Positions 1 through 9,860 of a DNA stretch of 24,241 nucleotides are shown in pieces. The position numbers and the translations under genes were made by a program. Positions within the stretch are counted from its first letter, which is position 1. Every line of letters starts with the position of its first letter. The notes beneath the pieces are model-generated. The model was given only the letters and a program-made list of their open reading frames with translations. It ran no database searches and was not told the DNA's origin. The stretch covers positions 492,077 through 516,317 of the forward strand of contig BLXT01000876.1 in the NCBI GenBank assembly GCA_019648995.1, written 5' to 3'. The DNA is from Plakobranchus ocellatus (taxonomy: Eukaryota > Mollusca > Gastropoda > Plakobranchidae).

Positions 1-1117
1 CCCCCCCCCCCCCCCTCTCAATCCTCATCTCGCCCACCACCTAAGGAACGTATATATCCAATCCAAAAAACGTTAGCTTCTCCTCCAGAGATGAAATCAC
101 CCATTTCAAATATCACAATTGAATCAGTAGAACCCAAAACACCACAAGAACAATCCTTAAAAAGGAAGCTGCTGCAAGAAAGGACAAAATCATGTAGACT
201 GCGGAAAAAGATCAAATTAATAAATGATGATGACTCTCCGACCACAATTTCAAATGTAATGGTTTTTCCTTCCAGTGAAAGTGGCGTGGATTCATTAAAA
301 GAACAGCTTTCCAAATTCCTGTCTCCGGCTGCTTGTAATTTTGTTTTGACGCAAGTTCGAATCTCCAAGCTTTCCAAATACGCTCGTAGGTAGACTTACA
401 GAGAAAAAAGTTTTGCTTTAGCACTATACCATGCAAGCCAAAAAGCCTACTTCTTAACTCAGAAGCTTTTCTCCCTACCATCCCCTAGAACGCTTTCACT
501 GGCAATGAAGAATATAAACATTCGACCTGGAACAAGCAGAAACATGGCTCAATTTATTTAAAATAAAAATTGGAAGCATGACCTCTCATGGGCATCTTTG
601 CGCCATCGTAATTGATGGAATGGCTCTCAAACGATCACTTCAATATGATCCAATTAATGATGAAGTCGAAGGACTTGAAGACTATGGGAGACTAGGCCGC
701 ACGAAGTTGAGTGCAGACTACGCTCTTGTAATAATGGTTAGGGGTATTGTTGGTAAGTGGAAACGGCCTTTAGCATATTTTCTTACAAAGGAACCCACTA
801 AAGCCAGCCTACTACAAACCATAGTGGAAGATGCGGTGAAGGAAGTCCTGTTGCTCGGCCCTGTACCAAAAGTTATAATATAGGATCAAGGGAGCAACAA
901 TCGAGCTGTCGTTCAGAAACTCGGCGTCACCTATGACAAGCCCTATGCTACCTTTGGAGACACCAAAGTTTTCATGATATTTGACCCTCCTCACCTTATG
1001 AAGAGCATAAGAAATAACCTTAAGAGGCATGGGTTTACAAAAGACGGTGCTTCGGTACATTTGTTGTATCCAAAAGCTCTAAGGCACAAAATCAAGGATT
1101 ATTTAATATGTTCATAA
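1..1117 (+). pseudogene. P-element / THAP9-like transposase relic, 5' and 3' incomplete
   Basis: The frame is open from the window edge through 390, hits TAG at 391-393, continues in the same frame to TAA at 559-561, shifts to frame 2 near 550-565, then runs through TAG at 881-883 to TAA at 1115-1117. Pieces in order are a Lys/Leu-rich coiled-coil-like stretch (about 154-230), the segment after it (to about 560), and an RNase H-like core. The core shows IDGMALKRSLQYD (first catalytic-type Asp at 614-616), ADYALVIMVRGIVGKWKRPL, DQGSNN (second Asp at 884-886) and DPPHLMKSIRNNL (from 983). These match the P-element transposase family, a cut-and-paste DDE-type enzyme usually carrying an N-terminal THAP zinc finger. 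The THAP finger would lie outside the window. The downstream third of the protein is absent. In-frame stops plus a frameshift make it non-functional. The ATG at 91 is internal, not a true start. Confidence 0.85.
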
Positions 1118-1306
1118 CATTAGAACGTTCAGAATAAAGCATTTTCAAAGGGAACGAATTCACCCTTGCCTCCATCTTCCTTGATATTATCATACTCATC
1201 ATCATAAATTACCAACACCCCGATCATGAAAATGATTATTTTAATAGTCATTATTACTTCTGTTTCTTTTTTGTTTTTTTTTTTTTGTTATCGTCATCAA
1301 AATAAT

Positions 1307-1331
1307 CAAATAAATAAATAAATGAATAAAT

Positions 1332-1390
<59 letters not shown>
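1307..1390. repeat. AAAT-type then (AAC)n microsatellite
   Basis: A short run of AAAT-like tetranucleotides (about 1307-1332) passes directly into about 19 units of AAC/CAA ending at 1390. The complementary strand reads as a long leucine run, which is a translation artefact of the repeat. Confidence 0.95.
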
Positions 1391-1391
<1 letters not shown>

Positions 1392-2790
1392 AATATCAAT
1401 AATAGGCATCGGAGGGAGTATATACAATTATTCATTAAGATGGAGCAATACGAACAAAACTTGCAGTGCATAACTCTTTATCAGAGTCCTTACGTAAAAA
1501 GATATAATTTTATTTTAAAAAAAACCACAAGAAAAAATCCACAAAATCGATAACGTAGAAAACATTATTGTTCTATTTCAGTTAATGAAGATACCTTGGA
1601 TTAGGTATGTATCGTCAATCGAAGAATAAAAACAGCTGATTCCCCGTATTTCGCTTTAAAAGTATGAAACATACTCTGTAATATGGATGCGTATAGTTGT
1701 TTCATATTGCTGCTTTAATTTAAATATTATACTGTTTAGATTATGTAAATCTAATAAGTGATAATCTAACTATAGTAATCAATAATTTTTATAACGAGTT
1801 TTAAATCACTTAAATATATGCGTAAGTCCCTCTTTCTGTTTAGTGCAACCGACGTCAGCCGGGCAAGTTACCGGTCTGAGATTTTTAATAACACACTTCA
1901 AACGCGATTTCACGCCGTTAGCACTACGGAGATGGGCAACGGTTCATTCTTAGTCTGTGCTAGAAGGATATTGACTGTGGCAGTAAAAGCTCGGGGAAAT
2001 TCATGTTAAGGAGACACATGCTTCTAGATCTACTTTCACCGGGCCCGGGCATAATATTGTTATAATATAAATTGTGTTAAACTGAAAGTAGCACAATTTA
2101 CATTATAACTTGGCCTACTGTAATTTGTGAAGGCAGGATAAAAACGGCTACCTGTCATCCTCGTACTCATTCTCAGCTAATGAAGTTAGAACTAGAAGCA
2201 AAGATCCCCATAAAGTAAGTAGTGCATTCGGTAAAATAAGGTCTGTATCTATTTTCCTAAGTATATTAGTAGAAGGGCCTGAAAGTGAAACTGTGTTTGC
2301 AGACTCAGATTACCTTTCGTCTAAAACAAATTGGTTTCCTGAGATCTTATTTTTCGATCTAAGCCAGGAAGATAAATTGTAGATTCAACCTCTACCCACA
2401 CCATGAATGCATAAATGAAGACAAAAAAATTTATGCTTAATTTAGATTACTAGCTTTAATTTGGATTCCATATTCAAGATCTCTGTTTTAGCTATGTTTC
2501 GCTTAACACCATAATGAATAAGAATGCATACAAGTTCAAACTATTCATGAATAAACAGAGATACTAAACCGGGGGACAATCCAATAAAAATATGCTTAGA
2601 TCTAGTAAACAAAATTCCATAATATTAACATTCATTGCAAATAGATTCATCAAGGCAAATTGTGGGTTGAAAATTGTTATTCAGCTTCACATACACATTG
2701 TCTTCTTCGTAACGTGCATTATTAGCCTTCCAAACACTAGATCTAAATCTAGGCCAACCCTGTTTAGTTACTTCGAGGTAATTCCCGGAC
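1391..2790. other. Non-coding stretch, no gene recognised
   Basis: AT-rich sequence without recognisable coding homology. A GC-richer island at about 1845-2055 contains a 63-codon open frame (1818-2009, +) with no motif I recognise, ending near a CCGGGCCCGGG palindrome (2039-2049). Several TAGATCTA-like motifs occur near 2595 and 2728. I see no RNA gene. Confidence 0.6.
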
Positions 2791-2817
2791 GAGGACCCCT
2801 CCCCCTCCCCCCCTTTT

Positions 2818-2965
2818 GATGTCCCTGATGGAGAAAGTGCTGTTATTGATGTCCCTGATAGAGAGAGAGTTGTTGTTGATTCCCTGTTGGAGAGAGTGCT
2901 GTTTTTGATGTCCGTGATAGAGAGAGAGCTGTGTTGATATCCCTGGTGGAGAGAGTGATGTCGTT
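2818..2965 (+). repeat. Five-unit 30-bp tandem repeat, apparently coding in origin
   Basis: Units lie at 2818-2847, 2848-2877, 2878-2906, 2907-2935 and 2936-2965, each beginning GAT and carrying a GTCCCTGAT-GGAGAGAGT-like core. Lengths are 30, 30, 29, 29 and 30. Translated in its own frame each unit gives ten residues of the pattern D-V-P-D/G-x-E-S-x-V-V. Units 3 and 4 have each lost one base. The net shift is the frame change between unit 1 and the zinc-finger frame downstream, so the array was probably once one continuous reading frame. Confidence 0.8.
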
Positions 2966-3199
2966 ACTTTCAAGTTCGAGCCTGTGAGAACAAAAGTCGG
3001 CAAAAAAAGCCAAGATCGCACTTGCAGATTTGCCAAGAAAAGGAAACTGGCTACTAATACTGTTGAAGAAAGTGCTGTTGTTGATTCATGTGCTTTGTGT
3101 AGTGTTTGTGGAGACATGGAGGTTGCAAGGGAGTTTTGTGTGAATGGGATGATTGATTGGGTAGACTGTGACTTCTGTAAACAGTGGTTTCATTGTTAA
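2818..3199 (+). pseudogene. C-terminal relic with PHD-type zinc finger (probably transposon-derived)
   Basis: The last open segment runs in one frame from about 2936 to TAA at 3197-3199. It contains a basic stretch (KKRK-type, about 3036-3050) and then a Cys/His array: CALCSVCGDMEVAREFC, then WVDCDFCKQWFHC at the end. C-x2-C, then W-x-x-C-x2-C-x2-W-F-H, is the PHD-finger signature. The last Cys pair expected after the His is cut short because the frame stops right after HC. Upstream is the decayed 10-residue repeat. PHD fingers at transposase C-termini (for example some pogo-like DDE_1 proteins) are common in invertebrate genomes, so a transposon origin is plausible, but no catalytic core is seen. 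A host PHD gene remnant is the alternative. Confidence 0.55.
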
Positions 3200-4282
3200 A
3201 CTTTCGCTCTGCCTCACGTCTGTACACGTGTAGAACTTCTACTATACAAGATGTTTATAATGCAGTAAACGTTGTCATGTGATTGATGCTTCTAATAAAT
3301 TATGACTGCAACTTTGAAACATCCTTACTAGTAACCTTTGGTGTACTTAAAATTGTTATTTCATCTCTGAAATTTTGTTTCATTAACGATAGTGTTATTT
3401 TACCTATTTTGAGGGAAAAGTTATCACTAAATTAAATGCAATGTGTTTAACTTAAGATTAACACTTGCTGTCTGAACAAAATGTTAGTGTATAATGACAT
3501 ATTAACTTTTAATATAAAATGTACTATATATTTGTATTTTATTATGTCTTCTTTGCTTTTCATTGTTTAATGGTATACGTATCTAATTTGATATAACTTT
3601 ATGTTCCAATTCTATTACATGTTCATTTCAAAAGAGTAAAATAAATCTCACTTGGAAGACAAGACATATATGTTCCACAAATCGGGGACGACCTAGACAC
3701 CATGACTACGTAGTCCCCAATTAGGGTCTACCTAGCCTCTTCCATAAAATATCTGAATTCTAGATTTAAGATCTAATTTAGATTTTGATCTGTAATCCAG
3801 ATGGAACAGTCTCTAAAGTTCTAATCTAGAATCTGGATCTAGAGTCTAGGCCGAATCTCCATCCACCCAATCTCGATAATTTTGAAAGCTACATTGCTAG
3901 GCTTTATCGATTAGCTAGACCACAGACTACGTATAACCTATCCTGGCTAGATCTAGATCTAGAATCTAGCCTAGATTTATATCATTAAAAATTTCATTTG
4001 AAATCTTAATTCTTAATTTTAATTATAGAAAGCTTAAGAATTGGATCTCTAAGAGTCAAGAGTTTATCTAAAAATTTGAGCTGATTTGTACCTTCCACTT
4101 TTTATGAAGTATTGGAATCGCTGTTTAGAGGCAATGGAGCATGTAGTAGTGTTGGGCAGGATTCGACTACAGGATTCGAATCCTATGAATCTTCCGCCGG
4201 AAGTAGTCATTCAATTACTTAGCCTAGTAAATGATTACAAATCCTAGATCTAAGGATTGAAACATAGGCTATTACATTTACA
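3200..4282. other. Non-coding, AT-rich, with TAGATCTA-type motif cluster
   Basis: No gene seen. 3300-3660 is plain AT-rich DNA. 3684-3717 can form a hairpin (GGGGAC/GTCCCC) around the palindrome GACTACGTAGTC. 3760-3990 is dense in TAGATCTA and near-variants, with overlapping exact copies at 3948-3961. 4147-4202 holds AGGATTCGAATCCT (perfect palindrome) and CTTCCG-C-CGGAAG. These may mark the end of a degraded element, but no partner end was found. Confidence 0.6.
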
Positions 4283-4570
4283 GTTAGAAAGAGAGGGTTT
4301 GCTGGTATTCATCAGGATTCGCTAGGATTCGTCGTGCCTTGGTGTACTCGTGAGACAATCATACTCGAGAGGGAGGGGAGGGGAGGGTCGCATCTACAGG
4401 AAGCAAGCCAGCCTAAGACCTATTGTTAGAAAAAGAGGTTTTGCTAGTATTCTTTAGGATTCGCTAGGATCCGTCGTGCCTTGATGATCCTAGTGAGGCA
4501 ATCATACTGGAGAAAGGATGGGGGAAGAGGGGGAAGGGTTGTAGCTACAGGAAGCAAGATAGCCTAGCCG
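4283..4570. repeat. Tandem duplication, period 142 bp, two diverged copies
   Basis: Copy 1 (4283-4424) and copy 2 (4425 to about 4570) both open with GTTAGAAA-AGAGG-TTTGCT. They share AGGATTCGCTAGGAT-CGTCGTGCCTTG, then a G-rich purine block, then CTACAGGAAGCAAG. They differ by many substitutions, so the duplication is not recent. No coding frame is apparent. Confidence 0.8.
4371..4387 (+). other. G-quadruplex motif
   Basis: GGG-A-GGGG-A-GGGG-A-GGG: four G-runs separated by single adenines, the canonical pattern for a very stable parallel quadruplex. The equivalent purine block in the second copy of the duplication (about 4518-4538) has fewer and uneven runs, so only copy 1 keeps the ideal pattern. 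Confidence 0.7.
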
Positions 4571-5814
4571 AGATACAGCTGAAACAGTGGTTCCCATCTT
4601 TCTTGTGATTTAGTATTACCTAGGCCTACAGATTTTGTACAACCGATGCACCGCAGAATTTCTAATTACAGAAAATGCAGATAAATCCAATATAAACCTT
4701 ATAATACGTTTATTCACAAAATATCACATGATTGCGATATTGCTTTTGTAACATTAGAAAGCTATCGCACTGTTACTAGTCTAGTAGTAGAGCCATGATA
4801 ACACAAGTTGTGAATCATTCGTCTAAACAAAGGCGCCTGGACTCACTTTATGTGTATGTATGCGATTGCATTAATGCATTTATCGGTTGCTGTGTGATTT
4901 GGCCTTGATTAAATCTAGATCTCCACTGCTACTGCATTTGCAAGATCAGTATGAAAGATGAAATGAGTCAACCTACCACGAAGCGCTCGGTTCGAACGTG
5001 GCTAAAAAAAGCCTGAGGCAACCAGAATGTTAAAAGGGTTAATTTTTTTATTGTAACTCACTCCCTATAGGAATAAAGATTTGAAAAAGAGCTTTGTTGA
5101 ATAATAAAGTTTGAATTTTAATATTTTTTTTAAAGGGAAAAGATTGAGCCACTGACTTCTGGCACGACCTTTTTTGAGTATCTGATTATTGTTAGATTAT
5201 TGCGCAATTTATTTCAGACCTTGATTAGATCTACATCTATTGCAATAAATTTTGCACACAGCGCTACACTTGACGATGAGACAGAAAGCCTGAGATCATC
5301 CGAATGTAAAACAAGTTGATCTCATTGTTGTGACTTGCGATTCCAGGAAGGGATATTTAAAAAAAACGGTCAATAAAATATTGAATTAATATAAAAAAAA
5401 AAAGGTATAATTTTCTCTTCTGTGCCCAACTCTCCCCCTTTCTTTCTGCAATGGAATTAAGGGTCTAATTATGAACAATAATCGCTCCTCTCATCCTCTT
5501 TCTCGCCCAGCTTGTTTATGCCTGGTAGTAGTAATTGTCTTTGCGCTTCTAAAAAATAGTCATCTGCAAATAATTCCCTAGTAATTATTTGTAGGCCTAT
5601 ACCAATCTCACCCAGTAGCATCGCCTCTTTTAAATAAAGCCAAACAGGCGATGCCTAATACATAACAAGTCTAGATCTAGTCCTACTGCCAGTAAAATGC
5701 AGTGCAGCCAGATCTAGGCCTGCGCCCACGCAGCATGGTCGGTGGGGGGAGAGGGGGATGTGATGCGTCGGTCGACAATTAGTGCATTGACCTCCGTCAA
5801 CACATAGTAGGCTT
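4571..5814. other. Non-coding stretch, no gene recognised
   Basis: AT-rich with A/T homopolymers (for example 5392-5403). Two loosely similar blocks (about 5010-5130 and 5288-5403) both begin AGCCTGAG and end in A/T-rich runs, possibly an old duplication. 4583 onward begins CAGTGGTTCCCA, like some hAT ends, but no matching inverted end was found. TAGGCCTA occurs at 4621-4628 and 5592-5599. Confidence 0.55.
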
Positions 5815-6024
5815 AACACGAACACAGACGAAGATTTTTCTACGTCATCGGATTCGCTGCATATGTCACTGGATTCGTTGTACTATTCGGCGGGAAAAAA
5901 AATGTCAGCGGAAGACAAGAGAAATGACCTTTCATAACCTCTGGCCTGCAACACGAACACACGCGATGACTTGATACGTCATAGGATTCGTTGCATACGT
6001 CACTGGATTCGTTGTACTATTCGA
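5815..6024. repeat. Direct repeat of about 75 bp, spaced 135 bp
   Basis: 5815 to about 5890 and 5950 to about 6024 both start AACACGAACACA. They share TACGTCAT-GGATTCG-TGCATA-GTCACTGG and GATTCGTTGTACTATTCG with a few substitutions. The segment between copies is unique. The repeated GGATTCG word also appears in the 4147-4480 region, suggesting a shared old element. Confidence 0.75.
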
Positions 6025-6148
6025 CTCCTGCAAGGCTAGTGAGTGTTTCATTTGAGATGAGTAGAAAGGGGGCGTTGTCGCTGAAGATAAATACTTCCGG
6101 TATTCATATTCGTAATCAGATTCATGAACACTTCCGGCTGAGTTACTC

Positions 6149-6164
6149 GGTGTTCATGAACACC
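6149..6164. repeat. 16-bp perfect palindrome
   Basis: GGTGTTCATGAACACC is its own reverse complement. An 11-bp partner (TTCATGAACAC, 6121-6131) lies 18 bp upstream, so alternative hairpins can form. No function can be assigned. Confidence 0.75.
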
Positions 6165-6418
6165 AAGAAATAGGGTTCGTGCCCAGGCCTACCTAGCATG
6201 TAGAGCATCCTTTCGCAGTTTTTTCGTTTCGCTTTTGCTCTTTAACGTAGGCCAAATAATTTTTTCACCCATACACATAATTTATTAGACGAAAGAGTGT
6301 CAGTTTCTTTACCTGCCTTATTTGAAATAGACATATATGTGAATTGTTTCTTTTTTATATTATATGATAGTTTCATGCTGCTATCTCTTTTCATAGCCAC
6401 AGTTTCAAAACTTAAGGT

Positions 6419-7526
6419 ATTGCCTTGTTGCACAATATTATTTTTAGTTTTTTTCCGAACTTGAATAGTAACGCTAGCCACTACTAACTGTTGCCCGGTC
6501 AAGGCTACTGAGGTGTTTCTATTAGATCTATGTAAAAAAAATTCAGACTAGATAGAAAATCAATAGCTATACAAATCAGATTTGTTATTGCACAGATTGA
6601 TTCGTCTTTTATGATTGCTTATTGACTCTAAAGTTTGTCCATAATGTATGATCAGATTTTAGTGTTTTGAGGTTAGATCATACGGTTGCTTGCTGGGCCG
6701 ACTAGTTCCATTTTCGATAATACTGTTGAAACGGATCAAATTAAGCACTCAAAAACTCACCCTGCGCTCTACTTCATGTTTCTAAGTCTACCCTAGGGTA
6801 TCTCAGGTTGAATTGCAATAGAGTCTGATTTTTTTTTAAACAAAGCTATTTTCGAAAAGATGAGCTAAATCGTTGACGCGCTGGTCTAGTGTTTAGACAG
6901 AAAAATGCAGTAACGTCTTACTGGTCCAGAGCCCGGAAGCCAGGTGATGGCTGGTAGTGATGTTTCGCGGCAACAAGGCAAATTGTCACTACCGGCCATA
7001 GCCGGGCTTTGTGGGAGTTAGGCGTTACTGCATTTTTTGTCTGTAAACTAGCTCAGCGTTTCAGCGCTTTAGCTCATCTTTTCGAAATAGCGTCGTTTAA
7101 AAACTCGGAGCCTATTGTTATTTATCCTGAGATACCCTAGGCTTGATTTAAAAACGTATTAAAGCGCAGGGCCAGGTTTGTTTTTTTATTGCTTAATTTG
7201 ATGAGTTGCAACAGTGCTATCGATAATGGAATTAGTCGGCTAAATATGCAATTGTAGATCTAACGTCAAAAATTTCATAATCTCATCATACATTATGGAA
7301 AAACTTTAGAGTGAATAAGCAATCAAAATTGACGAATCAATCTGTGTACTTATAAATCTCAATTTGTATAGCTTTTTATTTCCTATCAGGTCTGAGTTTT
7401 TTTGTTTTATATAGATCTAACAGAAAAACCTCAGTAGCCCTGAGCGAGCAACAGTTAGTAGTGGCTAGCGTTACTATTCAAGTTCGGAAAAAAAAATTAA
7501 AGAGAATAATTGTGCAACAATGCAAT
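6419..7526. repeat. Long imperfect inverted repeat (fold-back structure), arms ~542 bp, loop 25 bp
   Basis: The left arm (6419-6960) and right arm (6986-7526) are reverse complements of each other along their whole length, centred at about 6973. Matching landmarks include TTGTTGCACAAT with ATTGTGCAACAA at the outer edges, AGTAACGCTAGCCACTACTA with its complement at about 7453-7472, GATACCCTAGG near 6790 and 7130, TTCGAAAAGATGAGCTAAA near 6851 with its complement near 7067, and GGCTGGTAGTGA with TCACTACCGGCC at the loop. By-eye alignment of some 215 nt gives roughly 80-85 percent identity. No target-site duplication was evident. It resembles a fold-back or hairpin-type non-autonomous element. 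A transcript across it would form a long double-stranded RNA. Both arms keep one short open peptide (LVVASVTIQVRKK) near the outer ends, reading inward on the left and outward on the right, but I recognise no protein. Confidence 0.9.
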
Positions 7527-7570
7527 TGTTTTGTTTGTCTTGCCAAATAGGTAGTATATTGGTTTGAAAC

Positions 7571-7620
7571 GTTTGTGTGCGTGTGTATGTGCGCGCGCCT
7601 GTGTGTGTGTGTGTGTGTGT
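7571..7620. repeat. (GT)n microsatellite, imperfect
   Basis: GTTTGTGTGCGTGTGTATG, then GCGCGCGCC, then an uninterrupted GT run to 7620. A 17-18-nt poly-A tract follows at about 7666-7683. Confidence 0.9.
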
Positions 7621-7683
7621 CTAAGGAGGGGTGTATTTAAAAAGTTGTTTTAAATTGTGTCAAACGAAAAAAAAAAAAAAAAA

Positions 7684-8099
7684 CTCATCGTATTGAATTG
7701 CAGATAGGGCCCAAAGACGTTGTTAATTAGGCTTTTAAATTCCCTAGTACTTCATCGTTATGTTAGACTGTCAAGTAGGCCTATGGCTTTTCATAAATAA
7801 TTTTCACAAAAAATAATGTTGCTTGGGAATGAAAAAAAAAATATGATAATATTTAAACTTTATTTTATTTAACTGATGGCCTTTTTTGTCAAATTCAAAG
7901 TTTGATTCTACTACAAAAACTTTGATTTTCATTCGGGCTCCTATTTTTTCCTTTATCTTTTTATATTTCTTCCAAGTGAAAAGCCGTATGTTTGTGAGTG
8001 TAAGTTTCTGTCATTGATTTTGTATGTCAATAGTGTAATTTGATGCACACACCTTTATTAACCCAAATTTGTTCTCAAACAGAGGTAAGACCTTATACT
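7684..8099. other. Non-coding AT-rich stretch
   Basis: No gene or structured repeat seen. It contains TAGGCCTA at 7776-7783 and several A/T homopolymers. Confidence 0.55.
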
Positions 8100-8880
8100 G
8101 CATACTGCCATCGTGGTTTTTTGCCACCGCAATGGCAAATTTGCGGCCGCAAAATCCACACTTTTCCGCAATTTACGGCAAATTTTTCATTTTCGAAAAT
8201 GTATTTTTCAAATTTGTCAAAGCCCGAAAAAAAAAAAAAAAAGACTAGATCTAGATCTAGACTTCTAGACACTCGATCGAAATCGAATTTCACTGTTCCG
8301 AAGATCACCATCGTTTTATTGTTTTAGGCCTATCGTATTTTAAAGCTCCCCTCAGTCGGATTTTGTACTGCTGCCAGCTGCTACGAATCAACTATAATGA
8401 GTATGGTTGATTCATCTCTAGACTCACTTTCACTTTAGCGAAGCGATTTGTAAACACAGTAATAGTAGGCCCTATTTTCATTACAATTACCATACCGGTA
8501 TTGTTTTCCCTTCTCCATCTATAATCTTGTTTTTTCAGAAAGGAGACGGCGACTCAGCGATCCAAACTTAAAGGCTTTGGTGTTTCTTTACTATAACAGT
8601 TTTATTTCTTATGAGTATATTGTATAGTGTAATAAACTTTTGATGCTCCTCTTTGAATGTTTCAGTCCTCTAAAACTCTTGTTTTGAAATGTGTGATTGT
8701 ATCTCTTACCATATTGTATGCCTTTTTACTTTTTAATTTTATGATGTGATTTATCGTTGACTAAACGCTAAATTTAACAATATTTTATGGCAAAATGTGG
8801 CAAAATTTGCTGTTTTTTTTGTGGCAAAATTTGGCAAAATTTGGGATTTCAAATGGCAATTTTCCGCAATGCCAGCTTAT
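8100..8880. mobile_element. Possible short non-autonomous DNA element with diverged terminal inverted repeats
   Basis: The left end (CTGCCATCGTGG...TTGCCAC) and the reverse complement of the right end (CTGGCATTGCGG...TTGCCAT) align over about 25-40 bp with several mismatches. Both ends are flanked by CTTATA (8090-8095 and about 8876-8881), a possible duplicated target. The termini are rich in the TGGCAAAATTTG word. The left end contains the perfect palindrome TTTGCGGCCGCAAA (8140-8153). The interior has a 16-nt poly-A (about 8228-8243), a TAGATCTA cluster and no coding potential. Terminal identity is weak, so this is tentative. Confidence 0.3.
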
Positions 8881-9074
8881 AAAAACCTTTCCCGTCATAC
8901 CAGCTTCATTTACGCTAAAAACCTGTGCGGTGAAATAAAAAAAAAATATAAGCTAGCAGTGAGTGCAATGTTGTTGGCTGCTAGACTAAAGTTGTAGATC
9001 TAGATCGGAGTTTTTCAATATTGTTATCTTACATCAATGCTTTACATTCATTCGCCAATATATTTCAATTATAC

Positions 9075-9078
<4 letters not shown>

Positions 9079-9118
<40 letters not shown>
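9079..9118. repeat. (GA)20 microsatellite
   Basis: Uninterrupted GA dinucleotides, directly abutting the 3' end of the minus-strand non-LTR retrotransposon. Confidence 0.97.
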
Positions 9119-9121
<3 letters not shown>

Positions 9122-9161
9122 GTTGATTCATTGATTGACTTTTATTTTACAACGGTTGCAA

Positions 9162-9180
9162 AAAGGGCACAAGGCCCTTT
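9162..9180 (-). other. 3'-UTR stem-loop of the non-LTR element
   Basis: AAAGGGC, loop ACAAG, GCCCTTT: a 7-bp perfect stem. It sits about 45 nt from the element's 3' terminus, where RT-recognition hairpins occur in related LINEs. Recognition here is inference. Confidence 0.6.
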
Positions 9181-9389
9181 CATTTAGCCATTAATAATAC
9201 AGAATTAAATACACAAATTAATATCAACGTCAAAAGGTCAAAATTCTATTTTGGCATACGAGGCAAAAATTAATAATGACTCAAACTAAGCAATTGAATA
9301 ACATGTGTAACACTTGTTTGAAGAAACACAGAAAAAAGTAATGGAAAAAAGTGAAAAAAAAGTTATATCATATAAATATACACATACGA

Positions 9390-9860
9390 AAATTTCGTAT
9401 GGAAGAAGTTGAGAGTTCCATATCAGAGGTGCACCAAAGGAGACACTTTGATTTTTGACAATATCAATCCTTTCTGGTGGTAACCTGAAACGATAACTTG
9501 TATTAATAGAAGAAGAACAATGGGGTACAAGTAAACTTTGAATATTATTTTAGCTCTAAGAAAGTTGAGAAGACAGTTGATAGGAAGGATGCCAAGTGAT
9601 TTAAAATATTCAACGCAATCTCCAAGTTTATTCTCAGATAAGTCTGAGAGCTCTATTTTGTAGAGATTTTAAAGGACGCAATAGATGTGAAGCTGCACCA
9701 TTGAAAATGAGTAATCCATAAGAGAGCTTGTTGTGGATAAAAGCAAAATAAAAGGCCTTCCTACAATCGGCATCAATGAATTTTTTCATTCATGCAGGTT
9801 GATATGTAGATTTTGAAAGTTTGGAAAATATATCATGAATGTGCAGACCTCGAGAGTGTA
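9390..9860 (-). pseudogene. Post-RT C-terminal region of the non-LTR element
   Basis: Homology continues past the last long frame in shifting frames: FLGMTVDDTLS, then ADCRKAFYFAFIHNKLSYG, then RPLKSLQNRALRLI, then YFKSLGILPIN, and finally SFGAPLIWNSQLLP near 9420. These match the usual CR1/Jockey post-RT motifs (YG-x-I, LQN-R-A-R, WN-LP). Multiple single-base indels and stops prevent expression. Confidence 0.72.

Noticed and set aside
1241..1471. Minus-strand open frame with a long leucine run
   Set aside because: It is the translation of the (AAC)n microsatellite.
2818..2965. CRISPR-like array
   Set aside because: Units are contiguous without spacers and translate to a peptide repeat; the rest of the window is eukaryotic.
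2764..3117. 117-codon minus-strand frame
   Set aside because: It lies opposite the 30-bp repeat and PHD-finger segment; the plus-strand frame has recognisable zinc-finger residues, this one has none.
4166..4185. tRNA B-box-like GATTCGAATCC, hinting at a tRNA or SINE
   Set aside because: The word is inside a perfect palindrome, and no A box, cloverleaf or SINE tail could be found around it.
4583..4600. CAGTGGTTCCCA resembling an hAT-type terminal repeat
   Set aside because: No inverted partner or 8-bp target duplication was found in the following several kilobases.
6242..6502. 86-codon minus-strand frame at the left edge of the inverted repeat
   Set aside because: No motif recognised; part lies in the repeat arm and part outside it, so no coherent gene.
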